A stretch of 64,000 nucleotides of DNA from Streptomyces glaucescens (GCF_000761215.1 NZ_CP009438.1:6862501-6926500), one strand, 5' to 3'. Positions 40,287-51,025 are shown, numbered from the stretch's first letter. The notes: generated by a model not told the origin, from the sequence alone. Program-made: numbers and translations.

Positions 40287-41207
40287 GTGCAGCAGCAGCA
40301 CCGCACCGACTCCGCCACCCCGCGCCGACGCCGTCGCACGGGCCGCCTCACCGGGCTCGCCGCCGCCACCGCGGCCGTGATCGGGCTCAGCACGCTCAGC
40401 GGCACCGGCGCCCACGCCGCCGACAACCCCTACGAGCGCGGTCCGGCGCCCACCCAGTCGAGCATCGAGGCCCTGCGCGGCCCCTACGCCGTCTCGCAGA
40501 CCTCCGTCTCCTCCCTGGCGGTCACCGGCTTCGGCGGCGGCACGATCTACTACCCGACCAGCACCGCGGACGGCACCTTCGGCGCCGTGGCCATCTCACC
40601 CGGCTTCACCGCCTACGAGTCGTCGATCGCCTGGCTGGGCCCGCGGCTGGCCTCCCAGGGCTTCGTGGTCTTCACCATCGACACCAACACCACGATGGAC
40701 CAGCCGGCCTCCCGTGGCGACCAGCTCCTCGCGGCACTGGACTACCTCACTCAGCGCAGCTCCGTGCGCGGCCGGGTCGACGCCACCCGGCTCGGCGTGA
40801 TGGGCCACTCCATGGGCGGCGGCGGCAGTCTGGAGGCGGCCAAGGACCGGCCCTCCCTCCAGGCCGCGATCCCGCTGACGCCGTGGAACCTGGACAAGAC
40901 CTGGTCCGAGGTGAGGACGCCCACCCTGATCTTCGGCGCCGACGGCGACACCATCGCCCCGGTCTCCAGCCACGCCGAGCCGTTCTACCAGAACCTGCCG
41001 TCGTCGCTGGACAAGGCGTATCTGGAGCTGAACAACGCCACCCACTTCACGCCCAACAGCAACGACACCACGATCGCGAAGTACAGCATCAGCTGGCTCA
41101 AGCGGTTCATCGACAACGACACCCGCTACGAGCAGTTCCTGTGCCCGCTGCCGCGCCCGAGCCTGACCATCGAGGAGTACCGGGGCAACTGCCCGCACAC
41201 CTCCTGA
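40287..41207 (+). CDS. Secreted cutinase / PET-hydrolase-type polyester hydrolase
   Basis: A 306-residue exported alpha/beta hydrolase from the GTG at 40287. A basic, Tat- or Sec-like signal (RRRRRTGRLTGLAAATAA) ends near GAHAADNPY. The mature part begins DNPYERGPAPTQSSIEAL, as in actinobacterial cutinases such as TfCut2 and the S. scabies suberinase. The triad is Ser175 (GHSMGGG), Asp221 (DGDTIAPV) and His253 (ATHFTPN), spaced exactly as Ser130/Asp176/His208 of TfCut2. TPWNL keeps the aromatic clamp Trp, but the oxyanion-hole Tyr is Phe107. Two late cysteines (FLCP, GNCP) match the family disulfide. Likely natural targets are cutin or suberin polyesters. Confidence 0.93.
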   Translation: MQQQHRTDSATPRRRRRTGRLTGLAAATAAVIGLSTLSGTGAHAADNPYERGPAPTQSSIEALRGPYAVSQTSVSSLAVTGFGGGTIYYPTSTADGTFGAVAISPGFTAYESSIAWLGPRLASQGFVVFTIDTNTTMDQPASRGDQLLAALDYLTQRSSVRGRVDATRLGVMGHSMGGGGSLEAAKDRPSLQAAIPLTPWNLDKTWSEVRTPTLIFGADGDTIAPVSSHAEPFYQNLPSSLDKAYLELNNATHFTPNSNDTTIAKYSISWLKRFIDNDTRYEQFLCPLPRPSLTIEEYRGNCPHTS

Positions 41208-41228
41208 CCCGCCGCACCCCACGGCACC

Positions 41229-41263
41229 ACGGCGGTCGCGCCCTCCCCGGGCGCGGCCGCCGT
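41229..41263 (+). terminator. Strong hairpin terminator after the cutinase-like gene
   Basis: Arms ACGGCGGTCGCGCCC (41229-41243) and GGGCGCGGCCGCCGT (41249-41263) pair over 15 positions with one T-G wobble around loop TCCCC. It starts 22 bp after the stop codon. Confidence 0.75.
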
Positions 41264-41365
41264 GTCCGTTCGCCGGGACGTTGTGCGCCGGCACGCGGCG
41301 CGGGCCCGGTGGTTGGGCGGCGGCACAGACGCCCGCCGGGACGCGGACGTGCGCCTTCCGCCTGC

Positions 41366-41383
41366 CGTTACTCGCACGTAACG
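41366..41383. promoter_or_regulatory. Inverted repeat immediately before the LuxR gene
   Basis: Perfect repeat CGTTAC-TCGCAC-GTAACG, ending 8 bp before the ATG of the LuxR regulator. Its position over the translation start region suggests autoregulation or an operator for another factor. Confidence 0.5.
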
Positions 41384-41391
41384 TCGCTGGA

Positions 41392-44300
41392 ATGACCGCA
41401 GAGACGACCGTGCCGACGGCCCCGCCGATCCACGGGCGGAGCGCGGAGCGGCGCGTGGTGGCCGCGCTGGCGGACCGGCTGCGCACCGGCAGTGCCGTGC
41501 TCGTCCTGACGGGCGAGCCGGGACTCGGCCGTACCACCCTGCTCGACGAGGCCGCCCGTACCTTCCGGGCCGGACCGGTGCTGTCCGTACGCTGCGACGC
41601 CGAGACCCGGCCGTACGGCGGGGTGCGCGCGCTGCTCGCGGCCGCGGGCCACGTGCCCGCCGGCGCGCCGGACCCCCGGACCGCGCCACCGGCCCTGCTG
41701 GGCGCCTTCCGCGACCTGGCCGGGGACGGGCCCCTCCTGGTCTGCCTGGACGACGCCCACCGGTGGGACGCCCCCTCGCGCGCCGCCCTGGTCCGGGCCG
41801 CCCACCGGCTGTCCCGGGCCGGCCGGGTCGGCCTGCTCCTGACCGCCGCCGGACCCGGCCCCGCGGACCGGGACTTCGCCGCTCTGCCCGTCCTCCCGCT
41901 GCACCCGCTGCCGTCGCCGGCCGCCGCCGCCCTCCTCGACGACGTCACGGGCGGGGCCGCCGAGCCGGCCCTGTGCGACGAGCTGCTGGAGGAGGCCGAG
42001 GGCAACCCGGCCCTGCTGCTGGCCATGGTCCGCCGGCTCGCTCCCGCCCAGCTCTCCGGTGAGCGGCGCCCGCCCCGGCCGCTCGCCGACGCCCGGCTCC
42101 TCGCCGGCGTCGCCGGGGAGTGGCCGGTCGCGCCGACGCCCGCCGCCGACGACCTCCTGCTCCTCACGGCGGCCGCGACCCGCGGTGAGGAGCAGCCCGA
42201 GACCGACGCCGCCCTCGTCCAGGCCGCGTGGCGACGCCTGGCGGCGGGTTCCGGGCCCGGGACGGGTCCCGGTGGCGCGACGGGTCCCGGTGGCGCGACG
42301 GGAGGCCGGCCCGGCGCCGCTCCCCGGCTCGCCGCGGCAGCCGGCCGGGCGACGGGACCGGGTCTCCCGCCACCCTCCGGACCTCGCCCCCGCGTCCCTT
42401 CCGGACCTCGTTGCCGTGTCCCCTACGGCGCGCGCTCCGGCGTCCCCTCGGACGACCCGCCCGGCGGCCCGCCCGATTTGCCCGACCTGCCGGACGCCCT
42501 GTCCGACGTCCTCGTCCGCGCCGAGGGGCGCCTGCGCCTCACGGGCCCGCTGGCCCGGAGAGCCGTCTACGCCCGGGCCGCCCCCGACCGCCGCGACGCC
42601 GCCCACCGCGCCCTCGCCCACGCCCTGCGCGCCCGGGGGCAGGAACTGCCCGCGCTGCTGCACACCGCCTGGGCCACGCCCGCGCCGGCCCCCGCCCGGG
42701 CGGCGCAGCTCGCGGCGGCCGCGGCGGCGGAGTCCTCGCTCGAACTGCGCGCCACGGCCCTGGCACGCGCCGCGGAACTGACCCCGCACGGCCCGGTGAG
42801 CCGCGAGCGGTACACGGCGGCCGCGGAACAGGCACTGCTCGCGGGCCGCCCTCGGCGGGCCGTGCGTCTGCTCGCCGAGGGCGGCCGGGCCTTCGTGCCG
42901 GACCTGGTGCGCGGCCGGGCCGAACTGGTGCGCGGCCTCGCCGAGCTGTGGGACGGGCCGGTCGCGGACGCCCGGGCCACCCTGCTGACCGCCGCGGCCC
43001 TGCTCGGCGCCGGGGCACCGGCCCGGGCGGCGTCCGCCGCGCTCGCCGCCGCCGACGCGGCGTGGGCCGCGGGCGACCTGGAGGCGTGCCGGGAAGCGCT
43101 CGGCGACCCCCGGGAGCGGACCCCCGACCCCGCCCCCGACCCGGCCCCCGCCCCGGCCCCCGACCCGGCCTCCGGCCCGCTCCCGCACCCCGCCGGCCCC
43201 GACGACCCCCGTCGCCCGGGGGGCCCCGACGACCACGACTACCGGCTGGGCGCGGGGGCCCTCCTCGACGCCCGCCTCGACCTGGCCACCGCACCCCTGC
43301 GCCGCGTCGTGGAACGCGCCCGCAGCGCCGGCGAGCCGGAGGTCCTGCTGCGGTCCGCCGCCGCCGCGCTGATGCTCGGGGACATGGCCGCGGCGGCCGC
43401 GGCGAGCGCGCGGGCGCTGGCCGCGGCGCGGATCCGGGGCTCCGCCGCGCTCGTCCCCCAGGCGCTGGAGTACCTCGCCTACGCCGAACTCCGCGCCGGC
43501 CGCCACGCCCAGGCCCGCACCCACGCCGAGGAGGGGCTGCGTGCCGCGCGGCGCACCGGACAGCGCAACACGGCCGCCCACCACCACGCCGTACTGGCCC
43601 TGGCGGCGTCCATCGAGGGCGATCCCACCGCCGTCGACGGCCATGTGACCGCCGCCCTCGCGACGGCCCGCGCGCACGGACTGGCCCAGCCGGCCACGCT
43701 CGCCCAGTGGGCGGCCGCCCGCGCCGACCTGGGCCGCGGGCGCCCGCTGGAGGCGGCCGACCGGCTCGGCCCGCTGGTGTGCCCCGGCCCCCGGCGCGGG
43801 CACTTCGCGGTGTGGATGCTGGCCGTCCCCTGCTTCGTGGAGGCCGCCGTCCTGGCCGGCCGGGCCGAGGAGGCGCGGCGCGTCGTGCCGGACTTCGCCG
43901 CCTGGGCGGGCTTCGGCGCCGATCCGCAGGCGCCCGCCCAACTGCTGCGCTGCCAGGCGCTGCTGGCCCCGCCGGACCGGGCCGGCGAGCTGTACGTCCG
44001 TGCCCTCGCGCTGCACGACCGGGCGGGCGGTGACTTCGAACGGGCTCGCACCGAACTGCTGTACGGCAAGTGGCTGCGGCGCCGTCGCCGCCCGCGCGAG
44101 GCCCGGGACCGGCTCGGCGCCGCGCTGGTCGGCTTCGACCGCTGCGGCGCCGTGGTGTGGGCCGAGCAGACCCGCGCGGAACTGCGGGCGAACGGCGCCG
44201 CGGCGAGCGCCGGCTTCCCCGGCGGGGCGGGTCCGGGGGCGGGCGCGCTGGAGCGGCTGACCCCGCAGCAGTGGCGGATCGCGCGGTGCGTCGCCCAGGG

Positions 44301-44454
44301 GGCCACCAACCGGGAGGTGGCCCGGAGCCTGTCGGTGAGCACCCGCACTGTGGACTACCACCTCCGCAACGTGTTCGCCGCGCTCGGGGTGCGGTCCCGG
44401 GTGGAACTGGCCCGGCTGGTCGAACGGGAGGAAAAGACCCGTGCACAGCTCTAG
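41392..44454 (+). CDS. Large LuxR-family (LAL/MalT-like) ATP-binding regulator
   Basis: A 1,020-residue regulator from the ATG at 41392. An N-terminal AAA/STAND-type ATPase (about residues 15-230) has a Walker-A-like GEPGLGRTT (41-49), where Arg47 replaces the invariant lysine, and Walker B LLVCLDDAH. A helical TPR-like middle follows, with low-complexity Gly/Pro linkers at about 285-350 and an Asp-Pro-Ala repeat near 580-600. The C-terminal LuxR HTH shows LTPQQWRIARCVAQGATNREVARSL (in part QGATNREVARSLSVS) and TVDYHLRNVFAALGVRSR. Such proteins activate antibiotic or sugar genes; the target is unknown. Confidence 0.92.
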   Translation: MTAETTVPTAPPIHGRSAERRVVAALADRLRTGSAVLVLTGEPGLGRTTLLDEAARTFRAGPVLSVRCDAETRPYGGVRALLAAAGHVPAGAPDPRTAPPALLGAFRDLAGDGPLLVCLDDAHRWDAPSRAALVRAAHRLSRAGRVGLLLTAAGPGPADRDFAALPVLPLHPLPSPAAAALLDDVTGGAAEPALCDELLEEAEGNPALLLAMVRRLAPAQLSGERRPPRPLADARLLAGVAGEWPVAPTPAADDLLLLTAAATRGEEQPETDAALVQAAWRRLAAGSGPGTGPGGATGPGGATGGRPGAAPRLAAAAGRATGPGLPPPSGPRPRVPSGPRCRVPYGARSGVPSDDPPGGPPDLPDLPDALSDVLVRAEGRLRLTGPLARRAVYARAAPDRRDAAHRALAHALRARGQELPALLHTAWATPAPAPARAAQLAAAAAAESSLELRATALARAAELTPHGPVSRERYTAAAEQALLAGRPRRAVRLLAEGGRAFVPDLVRGRAELVRGLAELWDGPVADARATLLTAAALLGAGAPARAASAALAAADAAWAAGDLEACREALGDPRERTPDPAPDPAPAPAPDPASGPLPHPAGPDDPRRPGGPDDHDYRLGAGALLDARLDLATAPLRRVVERARSAGEPEVLLRSAAAALMLGDMAAAAAASARALAAARIRGSAALVPQALEYLAYAELRAGRHAQARTHAEEGLRAARRTGQRNTAAHHHAVLALAASIEGDPTAVDGHVTAALATARAHGLAQPATLAQWAAARADLGRGRPLEAADRLGPLVCPGPRRGHFAVWMLAVPCFVEAAVLAGRAEEARRVVPDFAAWAGFGADPQAPAQLLRCQALLAPPDRAGELYVRALALHDRAGGDFERARTELLYGKWLRRRRRPREARDRLGAALVGFDRCGAVVWAEQTRAELRANGAAASAGFPGGAGPGAGALERLTPQQWRIARCVAQGATNREVARSLSVSTRTVDYHLRNVFAALGVRSRVELARLVEREEKTRAQL

Positions 44455-44582
44455 GGACCGACCGGACGGTATGTCATCCTTCCGGGCAGGACGAGTCAGG
44501 CGGCGGCCACCGCGCGGGCCCCGGGGAGCGGGGGCCCGGCACCGGGCGCCGCCATGAAGCCCGACCCTGGGGGAGGACCGCG

Positions 44583-45890
<1,308 letters not shown>

Positions 45891-46150
45891 CCCCGCGGGC
45901 GCCGCCTCCGACGGAACGCCGGTGCCGGTGCGCGGGGCGGGCGGCCGCCCTGGTCAGAGCCGGGCAGCCGGCCCCGCGCCGCACCGGGCGCCCTCCCGTC
46001 CCTGGGCGTCCGCACAACCCCCCGGCCCCCACGCTGGGACCGCGCACCCAGCAGCCCGGTAACCCTGGCCCGGCCTCCGGCGCGCGTGCTGTCGTGAGCT
46101 TCCTTCCACCGAACGCCCGTGCCGCCGTGGCACGGATCCGAGGAGCCGCG

Positions 46151-46933
46151 ATGCCTGAAAGCCCACCGGAGGAGGAGCCCGCGCTGCACGTCGAGGGTCT
46201 CGACGTGACGTACGGCCGCTCCCTGTCCGCACTCCGCTCGGTCTCCCTGACCGTCCCGCACGGCGGCGTGGTCGCCCTGCTGGGCGCCAACGGCGCCGGG
46301 AAGTCGACCCTGCTGCGGGCGGTCTCCGGCACCCTGCGCCTGCACCGCGGGACGGTCACCGCCGGCCGGATCCGCTACGGCGACACCGCCCTCGACGGCC
46401 AGGACCCGGTCGCCGCGGTCCGCGCCGGAGTGGTCCAGGTGCCGGAGGGCAGGCGGGTGTTCGCCGGACTCACGGTCGACGAGAACCTGCGCAGCGGCGG
46501 GCTCGGCCTCGGCCGCCGCAGCCCCGCCCTGATCCGCGAGTCCCGTGACCGCGTCTTCGCGCTCTTCCCCCGGCTCGCCGAGCGCACCGGCCAGGCCGCC
46601 GGCCTGCTCTCCGGCGGCGAGCAGCAGATGCTCGCGATCGGCCGCGCCCTGATGGCCGCACCGCGTCTGCTGCTGCTGGACGAGCCGTCCCTCGGTCTCG
46701 CCCCGCTGATGGTGAACCGGATCGCCGAAGTGGTCCGCGAGATCAACGCACAGGGCACCGCCGTGCTGCTGGTCGAGCAGAACGCCGGGATGGCCCTCGC
46801 CCTCGCCCGGTACGCGTACGTCCTGGAGGTCGGCGAGGTCCGCCTGTCGGGCCCCGCCGACGAGCTGGCCCGCACGGACGCCGTACGCCGCCTGTACCTG
46901 GGCGAGGCCGAAGACGGTCGGGGGGCCGCGTGA
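46151..46933 (+). CDS. livF: Branched-chain amino-acid-type ABC transporter ATPase (LivF-like)
   Basis: A 260-residue ATPase with Walker A GANGAGKST, a LivF-type VQVPEGRRVFAGLTVDENL stretch, signature LSGGEQQ, Walker B LLLLDEPSLGLAP and H-loop VEQNAG. It is one of two cytoplasmic ATPases of the importer. Start ATG 46151 with AGGAG 6 bases upstream. First gene of a five-gene operon with start-stop overlaps throughout. About 260 bp separate it from the PucR gene, enough for its own promoter. Confidence 0.9.
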   Translation: MPESPPEEEPALHVEGLDVTYGRSLSALRSVSLTVPHGGVVALLGANGAGKSTLLRAVSGTLRLHRGTVTAGRIRYGDTALDGQDPVAAVRAGVVQVPEGRRVFAGLTVDENLRSGGLGLGRRSPALIRESRDRVFALFPRLAERTGQAAGLLSGGEQQMLAIGRALMAAPRLLLLDEPSLGLAPLMVNRIAEVVREINAQGTAVLLVEQNAGMALALARYAYVLEVGEVRLSGPADELARTDAVRRLYLGEAEDGRGAA

Positions 46934-47730
46934 CCGACCGCACCACACCGCCCCCCGAGCTGGCCGTCCGCGACGTCACCGTCCGGTTCGCCGGTCTCAC
47001 CGCGCTCGACGCCGTCTCCTTCACCGTCGCGCCCGGCTCGGTGCACGCCGTGATCGGACCCAACGGGGCGGGCAAGTCCACCTGCTTCAACGTCCTGTCA
47101 GGACTGTGCCGCCCCGCCTCCGGCACCGTCCGGCTCGGCGGCACCGACCTGACCCGGCTCGCCCCGCACCGCATCGCCCGGCTGGGCGTGGCCCGCACCT
47201 TCCAGAACATCGTCACCACCGAGGGCACGGTCGCCGACAACCTGATGCTCGGCCGCCACGCCCTCACCCGCGCGGGCTTCGCGGCCAGCGCCCTGCACCT
47301 GCCCCGCGCCGTGCGCGAACAGCGCGCCCACCGCGAGCGCGCCCGCGAGATCGCCGAACTGTGCGGACTCGGCGACCTCTTCGACACCCCCGTCGCGGTG
47401 CTGTCGTACGGCGACCGCAAACGCGTCGAGTTCGCCCGCGCCCTCTGCCTGGAGCCGCGCGTGCTGCTCCTCGACGAGCCGGTGGCCGGCATGAACGGCG
47501 CCGAACGCGTCCGCACCGCGGAGGTCGTCCGCGACGTCCGCGAGCGACTGGGCCTGTCCGTCGTCCTCGTGGAACACGACATGGGGCTCGTCATGCGGCT
47601 CGCCGACGAGGTCACCGTCCTCGACTTCGGCCGCGCCATCGCCCACGGCACACCCGAGGAGGTCCGGCGCGACCCCGAGGTGCTGCGCGCCTACCTCGGC
47701 ACCGACGACACGGGGGAGGACGCGGCATGA
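46930..47730 (+). CDS. livG: Branched-chain amino-acid-type ABC transporter ATPase (LivG-like)
   Basis: A 266-residue ATPase overlapping the previous stop by 4 bp (GTGA). Walker A GPNGAGKST, GVARTFQNIVTTEG in the Q-loop region, the LivG-type signature LSYGDRKRVEFARAL and Walker B LLLDEPVAGMNG are present; VLVEHDMGLVM is the H-loop. The ATYGDRKR-style signature separates LivG from LivF. It pairs with LivF to energise uptake. Confidence 0.9.
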   Translation: MTDRTTPPPELAVRDVTVRFAGLTALDAVSFTVAPGSVHAVIGPNGAGKSTCFNVLSGLCRPASGTVRLGGTDLTRLAPHRIARLGVARTFQNIVTTEGTVADNLMLGRHALTRAGFAASALHLPRAVREQRAHRERAREIAELCGLGDLFDTPVAVLSYGDRKRVEFARALCLEPRVLLLDEPVAGMNGAERVRTAEVVRDVRERLGLSVVLVEHDMGLVMRLADEVTVLDFGRAIAHGTPEEVRRDPEVLRAYLGTDDTGEDAA

Positions 47731-48623
47731 CCGGCTTCCTGGACCACCTGCTCAACGGCCTCGCGCTCGGCGCGGTCTACGCCCTGGTCGCCCTCGGCTT
47801 CGTCGTCATCTTCAAGGCGTCCGGCGTGCTCAACTTCGCCCACGGGTCGCTGCTGCTGCTCGGCGGCTACCTCACCGCCGTCCTCCACGACGACCTCGGC
47901 TTCGCCGGCGCCCTCGCGGCGGCCGTCGTGGTCACGGCGCTCGTGGCCGGGGCCCTGGACCGGCTGCTGCTGCGCGGCGGCGACCGGGACCCGCGGGCCG
48001 CGCACGTGCAGACCATCGTCACCATCGGCGTCGACATCGTCCTGGTCACCGACCTGGCCCGGCGGATCGGCGGTGACCTGCTCTCCACCGGCGACCCGTG
48101 GGGCGACTCGGTCACCCGGCTCGGCCCGGTGACCGTCGCCGACAGCCGCCTCGCCGCGATCGCGGTGTCCGCCGTCGTCATCGGTGCCGTGTTCGCCCTG
48201 TTCCGGTACACCGCGTGGGGCCTGTCGCTGCGGGCGGCGTCCGAGGACCTGGAGGCGGCGGCCCTGATGGGCGTACGGCTCACCCGGGTGCGCATGCTCG
48301 CCTGGTGCCTGGCCGGTGCGCTCGCCGCGCTCGCCGCCGTCTTCCTCGCCGCGTTCCCGGCACCCGGCCTGGAGCGCACCACCGGGCAGATCGCCCTGAA
48401 GGCATTCCCCGCCGCGATCCTCGGCGGCATGGCCTCCCCGCCCGGCGCCCTGGCCGGCAGCCTGCTGATCGGCCTGACCGAGGCCCTGGTCGCCGGCTAC
48501 CAGTCCGAACTGCACGTCCTCGGCGAGGGGTTCGGCGACGTCGCCCCCTACGCGGTGATGGTGCTCGTCCTCCTCGTGCGGCCCACCGGGCTGTTCGGCG
48601 CGAAGGGAGCGGTCCGTGTCTGA
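47727..48623 (+). CDS. livH: Branched-chain amino-acid-type ABC permease (LivH-like)
   Basis: A 298-residue permease with about eight hydrophobic segments, starting at the ATG that overlaps the previous stop (ATGA). The opening LNGLALGAVYALVALGFVVIFKASGVLNFAHG is the LivH signature (given in part: SGVLNFAHGSLL), and GWGLSLRAASEDLEAA-like coupling-helix sequence (WGLSLRAASEDLEAA) follows. It forms the membrane channel with LivM. Confidence 0.9.
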   Translation: MTGFLDHLLNGLALGAVYALVALGFVVIFKASGVLNFAHGSLLLLGGYLTAVLHDDLGFAGALAAAVVVTALVAGALDRLLLRGGDRDPRAAHVQTIVTIGVDIVLVTDLARRIGGDLLSTGDPWGDSVTRLGPVTVADSRLAAIAVSAVVIGAVFALFRYTAWGLSLRAASEDLEAAALMGVRLTRVRMLAWCLAGALAALAAVFLAAFPAPGLERTTGQIALKAFPAAILGGMASPPGALAGSLLIGLTEALVAGYQSELHVLGEGFGDVAPYAVMVLVLLVRPTGLFGAKGAVRV

Positions 48624-49725
48624 CCTCCTCAAACGCGGCCGGCTGCTGCCGCTCGTCCTCCTCCTCGCCGCCCTGCCGTTCTACGTGGACGCCTTCTGGC
48701 TGCGGATCGGCCTGTTCGCGATGGCGGCGGCCATCGGCGCGGCCGGCCTCGGCCTGCTGGCCGGGACGGCGGGCCAGCTCTCCCTCGGCCACGCCTTCTT
48801 CCTCGCCGTCGGCGCCTACGGCTACGCCTGGCTGGCCGGGGAGCCCGGACCGGGCCTGCCGCCCGCGCTCGCCCTCGTCCTGGCGGTCCTCCTCGCCGGA
48901 GCCGCGGGCGGCCTGTTCAGTCCCCTCGCCGGCCGGGTCAAGGGCATCTACCTGGGCGTGGCCACCCTCGCCCTGGTCTTCCTCGGCCACCACGTGCTGC
49001 TCACCGCGGACTCCGTCACCGGCGGGTTCAACGGCCGCTCGGTGCCGCCGCTCACCGTCGGCGGCTTCACCTTCGCCGACACCGACCCGGAACTGGTCGT
49101 GCTCGGTGTGCCGTTCGGCGCCGAGGAACGCCTGTGGTACCTGGGCCTCGCCCTGTTCGCGCTCACCTGGGTCACCGCCCGCGGCATCCTGCGCGGACGC
49201 CCCGGCCGCGCCCTGGTGGCGGTGCGCGACAGCGAGACCGCCGCCGCCGTGATGGGCGTCGACGTGGCCCGCTACCGCTCGGCCGCCTTCGTCGTCTCCT
49301 CCATGTACGCGGGCCTGGCCGGGGCACTGCTGGCGCTCGGCTTCCGCCGGATCGTGCCCGACTACTTCGGGCTCGCCCTCTCCGTCGACTACCTCGCCAT
49401 GATCGTCATCGGCGGGCTCGGCTCCGTCGCCGGAGCCACCGCGGGCGCCGTCTTCGTCACCGCGCTGCCGCTGCTGATGACCCGCTACGCCGACCACCTG
49501 CCGCTGGTCGCCGCCCCCGGCAGCACCGGGGGAGCGGTCGGCCCCACCGAGGCCGCCCGCTACCTCTACGGCGCCGCGATCGTCCTCGTCCTCCTCTACG
49601 CCCCCGACGGGCTGCACGGCCTGGCCCGCCGGCTGCGCGCCCGCCTCGCGGCCCGCCGTACGAAATCCGCCCCCGCGACCGCCCCGTCCGCCGCACCCGC
49701 ACGACCCAAGGAGCACACCCCGTGA
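48616..49725 (+). CDS. livM: Branched-chain amino-acid-type ABC permease (LivM-like)
   Basis: A 369-residue permease whose GTG start overlaps the LivH stop by 8 bp. GTAGQLSLGHAFFLAVGAYGYA is the LivM hallmark (part: GQLSLGHAFFLAVGAYG). The coupling helix is ALVAVRDSETAAAVMGVDVARY, cited as VRDSETAAAVMGVDV. About nine to ten hydrophobic segments, with a basic C-terminal tail. Partner of LivH. Confidence 0.9.
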   Translation: MSDLLKRGRLLPLVLLLAALPFYVDAFWLRIGLFAMAAAIGAAGLGLLAGTAGQLSLGHAFFLAVGAYGYAWLAGEPGPGLPPALALVLAVLLAGAAGGLFSPLAGRVKGIYLGVATLALVFLGHHVLLTADSVTGGFNGRSVPPLTVGGFTFADTDPELVVLGVPFGAEERLWYLGLALFALTWVTARGILRGRPGRALVAVRDSETAAAVMGVDVARYRSAAFVVSSMYAGLAGALLALGFRRIVPDYFGLALSVDYLAMIVIGGLGSVAGATAGAVFVTALPLLMTRYADHLPLVAAPGSTGGAVGPTEAARYLYGAAIVLVLLYAPDGLHGLARRLRARLAARRTKSAPATAPSAAPARPKEHTP

Positions 49726-50978
49726 ACACCTCCCGCACCTCCAAGACCCTGCTCGCCTCCGCCCTGGCGGCACTGCTGATCGCGGGCACCGGATGCAGCT
49801 CCAAGGCGGACGGCGACAAGCCCGGGGACGCCGCCGACGGCGTCAAGGCCGGCCCCGGTGTGACCGACGACCGCATCCGCCTCGGTGCCCTCACCGACCT
49901 CACCGGCCCCTACGCCACCCTCGGCAAGAGCATCGTCCAGGCCCAGCAGATGTGGGCCGACGAGACCAACGCGGCCGGCGGCATCTGCGGCCGCACGGTG
50001 GAGATCGTGGTCGAGGACCACGGCTACGACGTGCAGAAGGCGGTCACCGCGTACGCCGACCTCTCCACCGACGTCGTCGCCCTGCCCCAGGTCATCGGCT
50101 CCCCGGTGGTCGCCGCCCTGATCGACGACATCGAACGCGACCGGCTGCTGACCTTCCCGCAGGCCTGGGCCGCCTCCCTGCTCGGCAAGGACCCCGTCCA
50201 GGTGCTCGGCACCACGTACGACGTCGATATGATCGCCGCGGTCGACTTCCTCACCCGCAAGGGCCTGAAGAAGGGCGACACGATCGGCCACGTCTACTTC
50301 GAGGGCGACTACGGCGCCAACGCCCTGGAGGGCTCCACCTGGGCCGCGAAGCGCGCGGGCCTGAAGATCGTCGACCAGAAGATCAAGGCCACCGACACCG
50401 ACCTGTCCGCGCAGGTGTCGGCCCTGCGCGAGGCCGGGGTGAAGGCCGTGCTGATCAGCGCGGGCCCCGCCCAGACGGCCTCCCTCGCCGGCGTGGCCGC
50501 CTCCCGCGGGCTCCGGGTGCCCATCGTCAGCAGCGCGCCCGGCTTCGCGCCGCAGCTGATGAAGACGCCCGCGGCGAAGGCCCTGGAGGCCATGCTGCAC
50601 GTCGTCAGCGCCGCCCCGGCGGTCAGCTCGGACCTGCCGGGGGTGAAGAAGATGGTGGCCGCGTACGAGAAGAAGTTCCCGGGCTCGCCCGTCGACTCCG
50701 GGGTGCTCTCCGGCTACAACGCCGCCCAGCTCCTCGGCGCCGACCTGAAGAAGGCCTGCGCGGCGGGCAGCCTCGCCCGTGAGGACGTGGTACGGGCCCA
50801 CCGCTCCCAGAAGAACGCCGACACCGGCCTCGGCACCCCGCAGGACTTCTCCGACGTGAACCGCCCGGCCAGCGTCTCCACCTACGTCCTCAAGCCGGAC
50901 GCCGAGGCGGTCGGCGGCATCGTGATCGCGGAGGAGGCGCACGTCGCGCCCGGCATCGAGGAGTACCTCAACTCCTGA
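49722..50978 (+). CDS. livK: Branched-chain amino-acid-type ABC substrate-binding lipoprotein (LivK-like)
   Basis: A 418-residue exported lipoprotein. The GTG start overlaps the LivM stop; a hydrophobic signal ends with the lipobox region IAGTGCSS, placing the lipidated cysteine near residue 26. The mature domain is a Peripla_BP_6 fold (RLGALTDLTGPYATLGKS, AVDFLTRKGLKKGDTIG, VYFEGDYGANALEG). The ligand could be a branched-chain amino acid, amide, urea or an aromatic compound; the pocket cannot be read. Last gene of the operon, followed by a strong terminator. Confidence 0.9.
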   Translation: MNTSRTSKTLLASALAALLIAGTGCSSKADGDKPGDAADGVKAGPGVTDDRIRLGALTDLTGPYATLGKSIVQAQQMWADETNAAGGICGRTVEIVVEDHGYDVQKAVTAYADLSTDVVALPQVIGSPVVAALIDDIERDRLLTFPQAWAASLLGKDPVQVLGTTYDVDMIAAVDFLTRKGLKKGDTIGHVYFEGDYGANALEGSTWAAKRAGLKIVDQKIKATDTDLSAQVSALREAGVKAVLISAGPAQTASLAGVAASRGLRVPIVSSAPGFAPQLMKTPAAKALEAMLHVVSAAPAVSSDLPGVKKMVAAYEKKFPGSPVDSGVLSGYNAAQLLGADLKKACAAGSLAREDVVRAHRSQKNADTGLGTPQDFSDVNRPASVSTYVLKPDAEAVGGIVIAEEAHVAPGIEEYLNS

Positions 50979-50994
50979 GCAGCGAAAGGGCCTT

Positions 50995-51025
50995 GGGAAG
51001 GTGATCCCAGCCGGATCACCTTCCC
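50995..51025 (+). terminator. Terminator of the branched-chain-type ABC operon
   Basis: Perfect 13-bp stem GGGAAGGTGATCC (50995-51007) and GGATCACCTTCCC (51013-51025) with loop CAGCC. It is 16 bp after the stop codon. Confidence 0.85.
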
